DNA of 64,000 nt from Thermohalobaculum sp039180675 (GTDB lineage: Bacteria; Pseudomonadota; Alphaproteobacteria; Rhodobacterales; Rhodobacteraceae): the NCBI GenBank assembly GCA_039180675.1, contig JBCDDC010000004.1:62001-126000 (forward strand), given 5' to 3'. Positions within the stretch are counted from its first letter, which is position 1; every line of letters starts with the position of its first letter. This document shows, piece by piece, positions 51,492 through 60,931 of the stretch. The notes below the pieces were generated by a model. That model was not told where the DNA came from, did not search any database, and worked only from the letters and a program-made list of their open reading frames with translations. A program made the translations under genes and the position numbers.

Positions 51492-52273
51492 GCTGGGAAC
51501 AGGGCCTCCGTCAGCAGGTAGTTCGACGCCAGGATCAGGATCGAGGCGGTCACGACCGCGTTGGTGGTGGCTCGGCCAACGCCCTGTGCGCCCCGGCCGG
51601 AATTGTATCCCTGATAACAGCCCATCAGCGCGATGATGAAACCGAAGACCGCAGCCTTGATCAGGCCCGAGGTGACATCGCCCAATTCGAGGAAATTATA
51701 GGTGGTGCGGATATAGGTGGCCGGATTGAAGTCGAGCCTCAGCACGCCCACCAGAAACCCCCCCATGATCCCGATGATATCGCCGATGAAGGCAAGGATC
51801 GGCATCGCTATCGTGGCTGCCAGCAGCCGCGGTGCCACGAGGTACTTCATCGGATTGGTCGAGAGTGTGGTCAGCGCATCTATCTGCTCGGTCACCCGCA
51901 TGGTGCCGAGCTCCGCTGCGATCGATGCCGAGACCCGGCCCGCCACCATCAGGCCGCCCAGAACCGGACCCAGCTCGCGCACCATACCAATGGCGACGAT
52001 CGAGGGGACGACTGCTTCGGCGTTGAACCGCGCACCGCCGGCGAAGATCTGCAGCGCCAGCGCCCCGCCGGTGAAAAGCGCCGTCAGCCCGACCACCGGC
52101 AGCGAGAAATAGCCTATCCGCATCAATTGCCGGCCAAGCTCGGCCGGGTAATACGGCGGCAGGAAGACATGGGAGATGCCGGAGCCTGCAAAGAGCACGA
52201 GCTGGCCGGTCGCCCGGCACAGCCCGATAACCGCCGCTCCGATCGTGGCAAGAAAACGCGTGATCGCCGTCAT
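51488..52273 (-). CDS. mlaE: ABC transporter permease, MlaE type
   Basis: 261 aa with about five hydrophobic helices. The MlaE family segments VPSIVAIGMVRELGPVLGGL and GTMRVTEQIDALTTLSTNPM are clear. It pairs with MlaF, whose gene overlaps. Position in the alr-DUF2927-mlaE-mlaF string is conserved in Rhodobacterales. Confidence 0.95.
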   Translation of the reverse strand: MTAITRFLATIGAAVIGLCRATGQLVLFAGSGISHVFLPPYYPAELGRQLMRIGYFSLPVVGLTALFTGGALALQIFAGGARFNAEAVVPSIVAIGMVRELGPVLGGLMVAGRVSASIAAELGTMRVTEQIDALTTLSTNPMKYLVAPRLLAATIAMPILAFIGDIIGIMGGFLVGVLRLDFNPATYIRTTYNFLELGDVTSGLIKAAVFGFIIALMGCYQGYNSGRGAQGVGRATTNAVVTASILILASNYLLTEALFPA

Positions 52274-52342
52274 ACTAGTTCAGGTCCCTGCTCGGCCTCA
52301 TGCGTCGTCTATAGCCGGGGCGGTGCGACCTGCCAAGCGGCT

Positions 52343-53233
52343 CTATCCACTTGACCCGGCAGGCTGTTCGGCCAGCAGGGTGCGGATGATCTCCAGCGCC
52401 TCCGCCTTGCCCATGCCGGGCCGGATCTGCGGATCGTAGAGCAGCGAGAGCAGAGCCGCATCGTGATCGGTCAGCAGCGCAAACTCGGCGTCGTCGTTGA
52501 AGATCGAGGGGCGCAGACTGGGATCATCGTTCAGAAGACCCAGAACCTGTGCCAGTTCCTCCTCGATGCAGCTTTCGAGCAGCAGATCCGGGATCGGCTC
52601 CCGGATCATCAGGATCGCGAATAGGATCTCGCCCTTCGGCCGATCGGGCCGCGAGCCGTCGCTCACCACTATGCGACCGCCGCAGGGAGAGCGGCTCTGG
52701 CGCCAGCGTTCCACCGTGCCGGAGAACCAGATCGCGCCGCGGCCCGCCTGTGCGAAGACACTGTCGAGCGTCACCGGATTGCCGAGACGGCGGTACTCGG
52801 CCTCGTTCGCCTGCAGGAGGAGGACACGCGTCCTGTCGCCCCGCGCGTCGGCAAAGGCAGCGGGGTCGGTGAAGAGGACGGGGTCGAGCCCGGTGATCCC
52901 GGCCAGCCGGTCCAGATACGCCCGTGTCCGGTTGGCGAGCTTCGCCCGCGCCCGCGTGTCGTCATTGACCACCAGGACATCCGGGCCCTGCAGGACCTTG
53001 CGGATGATCTCCGGGCGCTCCCCGGTCTCTGGGACACCTGTGCGAAAAGGATCGGTCTCGAAACTGAAAGCGATCAGCTCGAACGCGCGCAACAGATCCT
53101 CGCTATTATAGGGAGCGTCGGCAGGCGCACGCTCGCGGCGCAACAGCCCGTCGGCTTCGGCATCTGCCGTATATTTCTGCCAATCGGCCGTGCAGGCGGC
53201 CAGAAAAGGGATCAACAACAATATCAGACGCAC
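52343..53233 (-). CDS. DUF2927 lipoprotein
   Basis: 296 aa from the GTG at 53233. The lipobox LAAC lies near residue 13. A core typical of DUF2927 includes LPDRPKGEILFAIL read as RPKGEILFAILMIREPI and the segment CIEEELAQVLGLLND with a possible catalytic Glu pair. It is probably an envelope lipoprotein of unknown role. alr lies 28 bp upstream. Confidence 0.75.
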   Translation of the reverse strand: MRLILLLIPFLAACTADWQKYTADAEADGLLRRERAPADAPYNSEDLLRAFELIAFSFETDPFRTGVPETGERPEIIRKVLQGPDVLVVNDDTRARAKLANRTRAYLDRLAGITGLDPVLFTDPAAFADARGDRTRVLLLQANEAEYRRLGNPVTLDSVFAQAGRGAIWFSGTVERWRQSRSPCGGRIVVSDGSRPDRPKGEILFAILMIREPIPDLLLESCIEEELAQVLGLLNDDPSLRPSIFNDDAEFALLTDHDAALLSLLYDPQIRPGMGKAEALEIIRTLLAEQPAGSSG

Positions 53234-53261
53234 GGGCGGTCCATCAAAGCAGCAGCAGACC

Positions 53262-54362
53262 CTAGTGATAGACCCGGTCGTAGCGGCTGCCAAGAGATGT
53301 CAGGATCTCGTGACTAATCGTACCTGCCATCTGCGCGAGATCATCGATCGACTGGTTGGGTCCTAGAAGCTCGACCATCGTGCCGGGGCGGGTCTCCGGC
53401 GCGTCGGTGACATCCAGGGTGATCAGGTCCATCGAGACCCGTCCCGCAAAGGGCACTGGGTGACCGGCGATATAGCCGGTTGCGTTGCCCGTGCTCAGCG
53501 CGCGAATGAGCCCGTCCGCATACCCTGCCGAGATCGTCGCGAGGCGAGAGGGGCGCTTTGCAACCCAGGTCGCGCCATAGCCGCAGCTCTCTCCCGGCGC
53601 GACGTCGCGGACCTGCAGAACGGGGATCTCGACCGTCACGACACGCCGCGCATCGTCATAGGGCCAGCCACCGTAGAGCCCGATCCCCGGGCGGGTGAGC
53701 TGGTGATGCGTCTCCTCTCCCAGCAGGATGCCAGCCGTTGCGGCCAGGCTGAGCGGCACGCTCATCCCCGCCGTCATCTGGTCGAAGGCCGCGATCTGTG
53801 CCGGGTTCTGCGGGTGTCCGGGCACATCGGCGCAGGCAAGGTGGCTCATCACGTGGGTGATCTGGCCGGGCAGGGGGGCGAGGGACGCGAGTTCCGCCGC
53901 CTCCAACCCCAGCCGGTTCATGCCGCTGTCGATCTGCAGCATCGCAGGGCCCTTGGGGCCATCGAACCAGTCCGCCACCTGCTCCGGCGCGTTCAAGATC
54001 GGGCGCAGATCATGTGCCTTGAAGGCCGTTGCCTCGCCAGGCGCATAGCCCGAGAGGATATGGATCAGCGCATCCGGCACAGCGGCGCGCAGCGTCGCGC
54101 CTTCCTCAGGCGTTGCGACAAAGAACGTCCGGCACCCGGCTTTGGCCAAGGCACGCCCGACCTCCGGGATGCCACAGCCATAGGCATTGGCTTTGACGAC
54201 GGCGCCGGTCTCGCAGTCAGGCGCGGTAAGCGCGTCGAGCGATCTCCAGTTATGCGCAATCGCGCCGAGATCGATGCTCAGCTTTCCTGTCAGCCGCCAG
54301 CTCTGCGATGCTGCCTTTTCGCTCTGGTCCGCCAGTTTCGGCTCGTTTCTTAGTGGTTTCAT
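53262..54362 (-). CDS. alr: Alanine racemase
   Basis: 366 aa from the ATG at 54362; a GTG at 54380 has a better ribosome-binding site (GGAG seven bases upstream). The PLP Lys is in GAVVKANAYGCG near residue 55 and the second catalytic Tyr in CGYGATWV near 260. It makes D-alanine for the cell wall. It follows dnaB on the same strand with a divergent gene between them. Confidence 0.94.
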   Translation of the reverse strand: MKPLRNEPKLADQSEKAASQSWRLTGKLSIDLGAIAHNWRSLDALTAPDCETGAVVKANAYGCGIPEVGRALAKAGCRTFFVATPEEGATLRAAVPDALIHILSGYAPGEATAFKAHDLRPILNAPEQVADWFDGPKGPAMLQIDSGMNRLGLEAAELASLAPLPGQITHVMSHLACADVPGHPQNPAQIAAFDQMTAGMSVPLSLAATAGILLGEETHHQLTRPGIGLYGGWPYDDARRVVTVEIPVLQVRDVAPGESCGYGATWVAKRPSRLATISAGYADGLIRALSTGNATGYIAGHPVPFAGRVSMDLITLDVTDAPETRPGTMVELLGPNQSIDDLAQMAGTISHEILTSLGSRYDRVYH

Positions 54363-54572
54363 AGGCCCACGTTCACACACGGTTATCTCCAAACCTCACC
54401 ATATCGCCGCCCCGCGCGCTAGAGCCAGATTTGCCGGAAGCGCCCGGGGCAGGGCGGTCAGATTGACGCTTACCGCCCGGGCGCGGTACACTCGCTCTAA
54501 GGTTGATCGGATTTGGAAGAACATCTTTGTCGGGGAGTCCTCCAGGTTGATAATCAACAGGAGAGAGCGCCG

Positions 54573-55358
54573 ATGACGCGCGGCACGAACGAGGCTTGCG
54601 CGCGTATATGGCAAATCGCCCTTGCGCTGATCGTCGTGGCCGGTCTCACCGGATGCACGGCGACCGGCCCCGAGCCGCTCAGGATCCTGAACGCCAGTTT
54701 CGACGACCTGTCCAGCGCGGATTTCGGCACGCTCGTCCCGGGCTCCGATGCCGAGACTGAGGGGGTCATCATGCTGGGCGGGCCGCCGGTTGGCGACCTC
54801 TTGCGCTATGCCTCGACCCTTGGCGCATTGTCGACACGGCAGCGGCCGCGCAGCACGCCGGGCAATCTCATCCTGGTCGCCGAACAGATCGACGGGGCGA
54901 CAACTACCGTGCTCGAGTTTGCGCCGGTCCAAGGGCCGCTGATCCTGCCGGATCCCTTCGTCAGCTTCGGTTTCGATCTCAGCGTGGAGGGAAGCGTTGA
55001 GATCCAAGTGGTGCAGCCCTTCGGCACGGACCTCGAGGCAGTGAGCATCAACATTCGGGAGGATCCTGGCACGACCGGTCTGAACACGATCTCCGTCAAT
55101 GGTGCGCAACTGGCTGCGGCCCGTGAGGGGTTCATGACGCTTACAGTGACGATCCGAACCGCGGGCCTGCCCGGAGAAGGCGGTGCTGACGGGCCGATTG
55201 CCGTCGTCTCCGCCGCCGGGCGGTCGACCGCAATCCCGGTGGCGGACAGTTTCGGCGCGTTCGAACAGCGCCCGCTGCTCCGTTTTCTGGTGGAGGAGGG
55301 CGAGGTGATGCTCGACGCCCTGACAGGGGTCGAGGGCTCGCCGCTCGCATCCAGCTAG
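54573..55358 (+). CDS. Predicted lipoprotein of unknown function
   Basis: 261 aa from the ATG at 54573, preceded by CAGGAGAGAG. The lipobox LTGC lies near residue 27. The body is rich in short beta strands with a repeated polar style (SISFDD then FEFAPVQGPLILPDPF). No known family. It ends 16 bp before the dnaB stop on the opposite strand. Confidence 0.6.
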   Translation: MTRGTNEACARIWQIALALIVVAGLTGCTATGPEPLRILNASFDDLSSADFGTLVPGSDAETEGVIMLGGPPVGDLLRYASTLGALSTRQRPRSTPGNLILVAEQIDGATTTVLEFAPVQGPLILPDPFVSFGFDLSVEGSVEIQVVQPFGTDLEAVSINIREDPGTTGLNTISVNGAQLAAAREGFMTLTVTIRTAGLPGEGGADGPIAVVSAAGRSTAIPVADSFGAFEQRPLLRFLVEEGEVMLDALTGVEGSPLASS

Positions 55359-55373
55359 CGGGGCGCTTGCTCC

Positions 55374-56852
55374 TCAGGCAAAACCCGAATGGTCCGGTGC
55401 CCCGCGCCCGTCGCGCACGGGGTCGGAGAATTTCGTGTATTTGCCCTCGAAATACAGATCGACCGTGCCGATCGGGCCGTGGCGCTGTTTGCCGATGATG
55501 ATTTCCGCCTTGCCGAAAAGCCGCTCTGCCTTTTCCTGCCATTCCGGGAATTTCGGATCGTCCTCCGACGGTTTTGTCCGCTCGTGATAGTACTCCTCGC
55601 GGAAGACGAACATCACCACATCGGCGTCCTGCTCGATCGAGCCCGACTCTCGCAGGTCGCTTAGCTGCGGGCGCTTATCGTCGCGCGCCTCGACCTGGCG
55701 CGAGAGCTGGGATAGCGCGATCACCGGGATATCCAGCTCCTTCGCGATCGCCTTCAGCCCCTGCGTGATCTCCGAGACCTCGTTGACGCGCCCCTGGTCT
55801 TTCGTCGACGCCGGCCGAGCGAGCTGAAGGTAGTCCACCACCATGACATCAAGCCCTTCAGTTCGCTTCAGCCGACGCGCCCGCGCGGCCAGGGAGGAAA
55901 TCGGAAGCGCGGGTGTATCGTCGATAAAGAGCTTGATGGTCTCAAGCTCGCGGGCCACTTCCAAGAAGCGGCGGAAGTCGTTCTCCTCGATCCTGCCAGA
56001 GAGGAGTTCATGGGATTTGATCTTGGCCTCGGCCGCGAGGATCCTGTTCGCAAGCTGCTCCGAGCTCATCTCCAGCGAGAAGAAGCCGACGACACCGCCT
56101 TCGATGGCCCCCGTGGTGCCATCCGGCTTCTCACCCGATTTGAAGCGTTTCGCGATATTGAAGGCGATGTTGGTCGCCAGCGAGGTCTTTCCCATCGAGG
56201 GTCGGCCCGCGAGAATGATCAGGTCGGAGTTGCGTAATCCGCCCAGCTTGTAGTCGAGTTCCTGCAGCCCGGTGGAGATCCCCGCCAGCCCGCCACCGCG
56301 CTGGAAGGCCGCGTTCACCGCATTGGCAGCCTCGACCGCGGCTTGCGCGAAATTGACGAACCCCTTTTCGTAGACGCCCCGCTCGCCCAGTTCGAACAGC
56401 GCCTGTTCGGCATTCTGGATCTGCGCCGATGGTTCCTCATCGGCGTCGAAATGACTGGCGGAGTCCTGGATCTCACCGCCGATGCGGATCAGGTCGCGCC
56501 GGATCGCCAGATCGCGGACCGAGCGCGCGTAATCCCGCACGGCCACGATCGAGACCGTCGCCTCGGCCAGCCGCACCAGATATTCGGTGCCGCCAAGCTC
56601 CTTCAGGCCTTCATCCGCCTCAAGATAGGGTTTGAGCGAAACCGGCGAGGCCAGGTTCCCCCGCTGGATAAGGCGCGCTGCCAGCTCGTAGATCCGCCCA
56701 TGCACCGGATCGAAGAAATGCTGCGGTTTCAGGACTGCATCGATCCTGTCGAAACAGTCATTGTTGAGCAACAGCGCGCCCAGGAGTGCCTGCTCGGCCT
56801 CTATGTTATGGGGTTGAAGCGTTTGACCCGCCGGAGCGGTTCCATCCGCCAT
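55374..56852 (-). CDS. dnaB: Replicative DNA helicase DnaB
   Basis: 492 aa from the ATG at 56852. The N-terminal domain begins LQPHNIEAEQALLGALLLNN, and the Walker A GRPSMGKTSLATNIA lies near residue 220. The C-terminal helicase core includes DLRESGSIEQDADVVMF. DnaB unwinds DNA at the fork. No intein or large insertion was seen. rplI lies upstream on the same strand. Confidence 0.97.
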   Translation of the reverse strand: MADGTAPAGQTLQPHNIEAEQALLGALLLNNDCFDRIDAVLKPQHFFDPVHGRIYELAARLIQRGNLASPVSLKPYLEADEGLKELGGTEYLVRLAEATVSIVAVRDYARSVRDLAIRRDLIRIGGEIQDSASHFDADEEPSAQIQNAEQALFELGERGVYEKGFVNFAQAAVEAANAVNAAFQRGGGLAGISTGLQELDYKLGGLRNSDLIILAGRPSMGKTSLATNIAFNIAKRFKSGEKPDGTTGAIEGGVVGFFSLEMSSEQLANRILAAEAKIKSHELLSGRIEENDFRRFLEVARELETIKLFIDDTPALPISSLAARARRLKRTEGLDVMVVDYLQLARPASTKDQGRVNEVSEITQGLKAIAKELDIPVIALSQLSRQVEARDDKRPQLSDLRESGSIEQDADVVMFVFREEYYHERTKPSEDDPKFPEWQEKAERLFGKAEIIIGKQRHGPIGTVDLYFEGKYTKFSDPVRDGRGAPDHSGFA

Positions 56853-57204
56853 CCGGTTCCTCCCCTCACTGCTCGATCGACACACGTCAAAGACCGTTTC
56901 AGCCGGCTTGCGGTGCCTGGTTTTGTACCTGTAGTCTGCGTCCCGTCAGACCGATGACTGTCTTGCCCTGCCGTGTCATCGTTCTGTCATCGCGATGATA
57001 GGGGAAATAAAGATCGGGCGCATCCGGGCCTTTGATCTTGACCTCGGGTTTTCCCCAAGCGTTTTTCAATCGGTGGATAAGCTGTTGAAGAGGGGGAAAA
57101 CTCCAGCAAATCGGCCCAATTATTTTGCAACCTTCGCAAAACTTTTATGATTCGGATCTTGAAAGTCCTTCTGACGAACTTTTCGAAATACCTCTCCAAA
57201 GCGC
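56853..57204. other. Intergenic region between rplI and dnaB
   Basis: 352 bp with no supported gene. The half nearer rplI is AT-rich (runs such as TTTTATGATTCGG). It should carry the dnaB promoter. An open frame of about 70 codons on the minus strand (56987-57199) has no family resemblance and was rejected. Confidence 0.5.
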
Positions 57205-57234
57205 AAAACGCCGCCCCGATACAACCGGAGCGGC
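57205..57234 (-). terminator. Intrinsic terminator of the rpsF-rpsR-rplI operon
   Basis: Minus strand: GCCGCTCCG pairs with CGGGGCGGC (one G-U pair) around a 7-nt loop, then GTTTTGCG. Located 25 bp after the rplI stop. Confidence 0.75.
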
Positions 57235-57259
57235 GCCAGATTCATCAAAGTGAGTCGAC

Positions 57260-57907
57260 TCAGTTGCGCGATTCTTCCTGCGACTCGTCAGTCGCCTCTT
57301 CGTCCGACGTCTCGATCACCGGGGCAGGGCCGTCGTCGAGCTCTTCGTTCGCGGCCGCGCCCATGTCGTCGAATAGATCGGCGAGGTCGAACTCTGTCTC
57401 CGCGTCTTCATCTGCGCGGACATCCTGGATCGACTTGCCGGTGGCCTGGATGGCGGCTTCTTCTTCCGAGCGGGCGACGTTGACGATGATCTCGACCGAC
57501 ACTTCCGGGTGCAGCACAACCTTGATCGCGTGCAGGCCCAGTTCCTTGACCGGCTTGTCCAGCCGGATCTGACCCTTGGAGATGGTGATACCGCCCTCGG
57601 TCACCGTCTCGGCCACGTCCCGGGTGGTCACGGAGCCATAAAGCGCACCGGCCTCGGAGGCCGAGCGGATCACGATGAACTGCTGACCATCGAGATCGGC
57701 GCCCACGCGGTCGGCCTCGGCTTTGCGCTCAAGATTCTGAGCCTCGAGCTGAGCGCGCTCGGCCTCGAACCGTGCGAGGTTGTTCTTGTTCGCGCGTAGC
57801 GCCTTGCCCTGGGGCAGCAGAAAGTTGCGGGCGTAGCCATCCTTGACGGAGACCACATCGCCCATCTGGCCGAGCTTCTCGACCCTTTCGAGCAGAACGA
57901 CGTCCAT
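57260..57907 (-). CDS. rplI: 50S ribosomal protein L9 with long acidic tail
   Basis: 215 aa from the ATG at 57907 (the ATG at 57910 is one codon earlier). The N-terminal domain MDVVLLERVEKLGQMGDVVS and GYARNFLLPQGKA are typical. After the core the tail (about residues 150-215) is acidic and repetitive (DEDAETEFDLADLFDDMG). E. coli L9 is 149 aa. Tails of this kind are seen in relatives. Confidence 0.95.
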   Translation of the reverse strand: MDVVLLERVEKLGQMGDVVSVKDGYARNFLLPQGKALRANKNNLARFEAERAQLEAQNLERKAEADRVGADLDGQQFIVIRSASEAGALYGSVTTRDVAETVTEGGITISKGQIRLDKPVKELGLHAIKVVLHPEVSVEIIVNVARSEEEAAIQATGKSIQDVRADEDAETEFDLADLFDDMGAAANEELDDGPAPVIETSDEEATDESQEESRN

Positions 57908-57918
57908 CATTCCCTCCG

Positions 57919-58146
57919 TTACTGGACCGAGTAGGGCAGGAGTGCGAGGAACCGCGCCCGCTTGATCGCCTTGGCCAGCTCGCGCTGCTTCTTGGACGAC
58001 ACGGCGGTGATGCGGCTCGGCACGATTTTGCCCCGCTCGGAGATATAGCGCTGCAGGAGCTTCACGTCCTTGTAGTCGATCTTCGGCGCATTGTCGCCGG
58101 AGAACGGGCAGGACTTGCGGCGGCGGAAAAACGGTTTGCGTGCCAT
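57919..58146 (-). CDS. rpsR: 30S ribosomal protein S18
   Basis: 75 aa from the ATG at 58146. The segment IDYKDVKLLQRYISERGKIV is the S18 hallmark. It overlaps the rpsF stop by 1 base (TAATG) and precedes rplI, the usual order. S18 binds S6 in the 30S platform. Confidence 0.97.
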   Translation of the reverse strand: MARKPFFRRRKSCPFSGDNAPKIDYKDVKLLQRYISERGKIVPSRITAVSSKKQRELAKAIKRARFLALLPYSVQ

Positions 58147-58553
58147 TATGACTCTCCTCTCGGGCGATCGTCACGGCGCGGCGGGCGGGGACCCCGGTCG
58201 CGGTCGCGGCCGCCCCGCTCATCACGGGCGTTCTTGGCGAGGACGACGGCCGAGGGCCCTTCGTCATGCGCGTCGACCTTGATGGTCATCACCCGCATGA
58301 TGTCGTCATGCAGGCCCATCAGACGCTCCATCTCATGGACCGCCGCCGAGGGGCTGTCGGTGCGGAAGAAGCCGTAATGGCCCTTGCGGTTCTTGTTGAT
58401 CTTGTAGGCGAGGGTCCGGAGCCCCCAATACTCGGTTCCGATGACCGTGCCGCCATTGTCGGTCAGCACCTGGCCGAATTGCTCGATGAGCCCTTCGGCC
58501 TGCGCGTTGGAAAGATCCTGACGCGCGATCATCACATGCTCGTAAAGCGGCAT
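58146..58553 (-). CDS. rpsF: 30S ribosomal protein S6
   Basis: 135 aa from the ATG at 58553. It begins MPLYEHVMIARQDLSNAQAE and contains RTLAYKINKNRKGHYGFFRT. The tail RDERGGRDRDRGPRPPRRDD is highly charged and is longer than in E. coli. S6 forms a pair with S18. Start is preceded by GAAAGGACAGC. Confidence 0.96.
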   Translation of the reverse strand: MPLYEHVMIARQDLSNAQAEGLIEQFGQVLTDNGGTVIGTEYWGLRTLAYKINKNRKGHYGFFRTDSPSAAVHEMERLMGLHDDIMRVMTIKVDAHDEGPSAVVLAKNARDERGGRDRDRGPRPPRRDDRPRGES

Positions 58554-58692
58554 GCGCTGTCCTTTCTGTCGGGCGCGCTTCAAAATGCAGGGCTAAACCT
58601 TTCCGATCCCGCATACGAGTGGCGTCGCCGAAAACATGTGTTCGGAAGGTGAGCGGCTCATATCGCCCGACAGATGGAATTGCAAGCGTAGC

Positions 58693-58723
58693 AAAGGAAC
58701 GAGCCGCCAGCGCGGCGGCTCGT
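58693..58723 (-). terminator. Intrinsic terminator downstream of the 69-residue gene
   Basis: Perfect 10-bp stem ACGAGCCGCC/GGCGGCTCGT (58699-58708 with 58714-58723) with a 5-nt loop, followed on the minus strand by TCCTTTGCT. It is 22 bp past the 69-residue gene and lies upstream of rpsF. Confidence 0.75.
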
Positions 58724-58744
58724 CACCCGGCCCTTGCTTTCGGA

Positions 58745-58954
58745 TCAGTCGAGTTTTGGCCGAAAGCGAGTGGCAGGTTGGTCCAAGAAGAGATCCGCCG
58801 GTTTGCCATCGCGCGGATCGAGCAGCGGGTTGACCCCCGCCTTTGTGCGATCAGCACCGCCGGCAAGCGCGCTGCTTAGCAGCGCCGCCATCCCGAGTTC
58901 CGCCTCGGCAAGGCGATTGCTTCTCGGATCTTCGAGCAGTTCAGATTCAGACAT
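58745..58954 (-). CDS. Small hypothetical protein near fabD
   Basis: 69 aa from the ATG at 58954, preceded by GGGGGAG. It begins MSESELLEDPRSNRLAEAEL and ends in NPLLDPRDGKPADLFLDQ plus a basic tail. No domain is recognised. It is divergent from fabD and ends in a clear terminator, which supports that it is a real gene. Confidence 0.5.
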   Translation of the reverse strand: MSESELLEDPRSNRLAEAELGMAALLSSALAGGADRTKAGVNPLLDPRDGKPADLFLDQPATRFRPKLD

Positions 58955-59135
58955 TCGCTTACTCCCCCCAACTGAGCGATAAAAAAAGCTGGCACACGCC
59001 CTGAGACGGTGCTGTGAGTTTTCCCACAATCTATCCGGGAATCTCGCGGGAGCCTTTGACCGCTCCGGTTCCTAGGCGCCTTGACATCGGGACTGGGCTG
59101 TCCCACTCCGGCGCCAATCAGACAGGGAGGCGGGT

Positions 59136-60062
59136 GTGCGCGCGTATCTTTTCCCCGGCCAGGGGGCACAGAGCATTGGCATGGGCAAGGCGTTGGCCGA
59201 CGCCTATCCGGAGGCACGTGCGATCTTCGACGAGGTGGATGACGCGCTTGGTGAGAAGCTGAGTGCGCTGATCTGGGAAGGGGAGCAGGACCAGCTGACC
59301 CTGACAGCCAACGCACAGCCCGCGCTCATGGCGACCTCGCTGGCCGCTGTCCGCGCGCTTGAGGCTGAGGGGATCGGGATCGCGTCGGCTGGTTTCGTCG
59401 CAGGGCATTCACTGGGCGAATACTCGGCGCTTGCCGCTGCCGGTTCGCTGAGTGTCGCGGATACCGCACGGCTATTGCGCATCCGCGGCTTGGCGATGCA
59501 GGAGGCCGTGCCCGTCGGCGTCGGCGCCATGGCCGCGCTGTTGGGGCTCGATTTCACAGCCGCAAGCGCGGTCGCGGAGGAGGCCGCGGAGGGCGAGGTC
59601 TGTCAGGCGGCGAATGACAACGACCCCGGCCAGGTGGTGATCTCCGGCCACAAGGCCGCTGTGGAGCGCGCGGTGGAGATCGCCAAGGGCAAGGGCGCGA
59701 AGCGGGCGATGCTGCTGCCGGTCTCCGCACCGTTTCACTGTGCCCTGATGCAGCCGGCGGCGGAGCGGATGGCTGATGCGCTTGCCGATGTTGCGATCAA
59801 GGCGCCCGCCGTGCCCCTGGTCGCCAATGTACGGGCCGAGGCGGTGAGTGAGCCCGACACGATCCGCGCGCTGCTGGTCGAACAGGTCACGGGCTCCGTG
59901 CGCTGGCGCGAGAGCGTCGTCTGGATGGCGGCGCAGGGCGTGAGCGAAACGGTGGAGCTTGGCGCGGGCAAGGCGCTTTCCGGCATGGTCCGGCGCATCG
60001 ACCGGGCGATCGAGACCCGCAATGTCGCCGTGCCCGAGGATATTGCCGCCCTGACCGGCTGA
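59136..60062 (+). CDS. fabD: Malonyl-CoA ACP transacylase
   Basis: 308 aa from the GTG at 59136, preceded by GGGAGGCGGG. The active-site motif GHSLGEYSALAAAG holds Ser92, and SAPFHCALMQ holds the His near 200. The start LFPGQGAQSIGMG is typical. FabD loads malonyl onto ACP. It opens the fab series that continues with fabG, acpP and fabF. Confidence 0.97.
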   Translation: MRAYLFPGQGAQSIGMGKALADAYPEARAIFDEVDDALGEKLSALIWEGEQDQLTLTANAQPALMATSLAAVRALEAEGIGIASAGFVAGHSLGEYSALAAAGSLSVADTARLLRIRGLAMQEAVPVGVGAMAALLGLDFTAASAVAEEAAEGEVCQAANDNDPGQVVISGHKAAVERAVEIAKGKGAKRAMLLPVSAPFHCALMQPAAERMADALADVAIKAPAVPLVANVRAEAVSEPDTIRALLVEQVTGSVRWRESVVWMAAQGVSETVELGAGKALSGMVRRIDRAIETRNVAVPEDIAALTG

Positions 60063-60269
60063 CCGATCCGGGCCTGAAGCCCATTTCGCGCGTCCAAATC
60101 AGTCAAGGATGCCCGGATCGCCCATTTCTATGGCAGACTTGTCCCGAAAACGGGCATCTGGATGAAGTTGCCGTGAGTTTTCCTCTAAATGTACTAAGAT
60201 TGTCTTCTCTTTGCCGCGATTGCTCTCTAACTGCTCCCCAGCAAATTTGATCCGGGGTGGAGCGTGATC

Positions 60270-60893
60270 ATGTGGAAATCGTGTCTGATAGCGGCAGCAG
60301 CCGTGATCCTGTCAGGGGGTCTGGCGCAGGCCGTGACCGTCGATCTGACGATCGGTGGGCCAAACCTACCGACGATCTTTGTTGATGTCTTCGGCGACGA
60401 TGATCTGACCGTGACGGCGGGGAGCGAAGTGACCGGCGCGACGCCGAACGTTGTGACCAATGCGACCGAGGGGCTCGGCGTCTCGGGCTTTCCCGAGGGC
60501 CGCCGGATCGCAGCGCAGAATTCGACCGGTGCGGTGGAGTTTCTGACCCTCGACTTCGGGCAGCTGGTGCGCGTCACCGCGATCGAGATCTTCTCGACGG
60601 ACGGAGACGCGCAGAACTTCTCGTTCGGTACGGTTCTGCCGACCGAGAGCAGCGTCGACCTCGCGACCCCGGTGGTCGCGAATAATGACGACACGTTCAC
60701 CACTTTTGCGGTGAACTTAGTCGGCACACAGTTCCGCCTGACTGGAACCGAGCCGAATGGTCCGGGTGCACGCGGTGTGTTGATTTCTGGCATCACGGTC
60801 GAGCAGATCCCGGTCCCGGGCGCGCTGATCCTCTTCGTGACAGGAATCGCCGGGCTCGGCTTTGCCGCACGGCGGGGGCGCAAAGCCGCCTGA
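60270..60893 (+). CDS. VPLPA-CTERM sorting domain secreted protein
   Basis: 207 aa from the ATG at 60270. A signal peptide ends at AQAVT (about residue 22). The core (DLTIGGPNLPTIFVDVFGDD, LTLDFGQLVRVTAIEIFSTD) is beta rich with a Thr/Val bias. The C-terminus PVPGALILFVTGIAGLGFAARR is a VPLPA-CTERM motif: PVPG, one hydrophobic helix, basic end. Such proteins are substrates of an exosortase, which is not in this window. Confidence 0.85.
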   Translation: MWKSCLIAAAAVILSGGLAQAVTVDLTIGGPNLPTIFVDVFGDDDLTVTAGSEVTGATPNVVTNATEGLGVSGFPEGRRIAAQNSTGAVEFLTLDFGQLVRVTAIEIFSTDGDAQNFSFGTVLPTESSVDLATPVVANNDDTFTTFAVNLVGTQFRLTGTEPNGPGARGVLISGITVEQIPVPGALILFVTGIAGLGFAARRGRKAA

Positions 60894-60931
60894 AACGCGC
60901 TAGGGTATCCTCCCAACCACGGAGGATCCCC

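Noticed and set aside
56987..57199. 70-codon minus-strand frame between rplI and dnaB
   Set aside because: No ribosome-binding site of note, no family match and an AT-rich intergenic setting.
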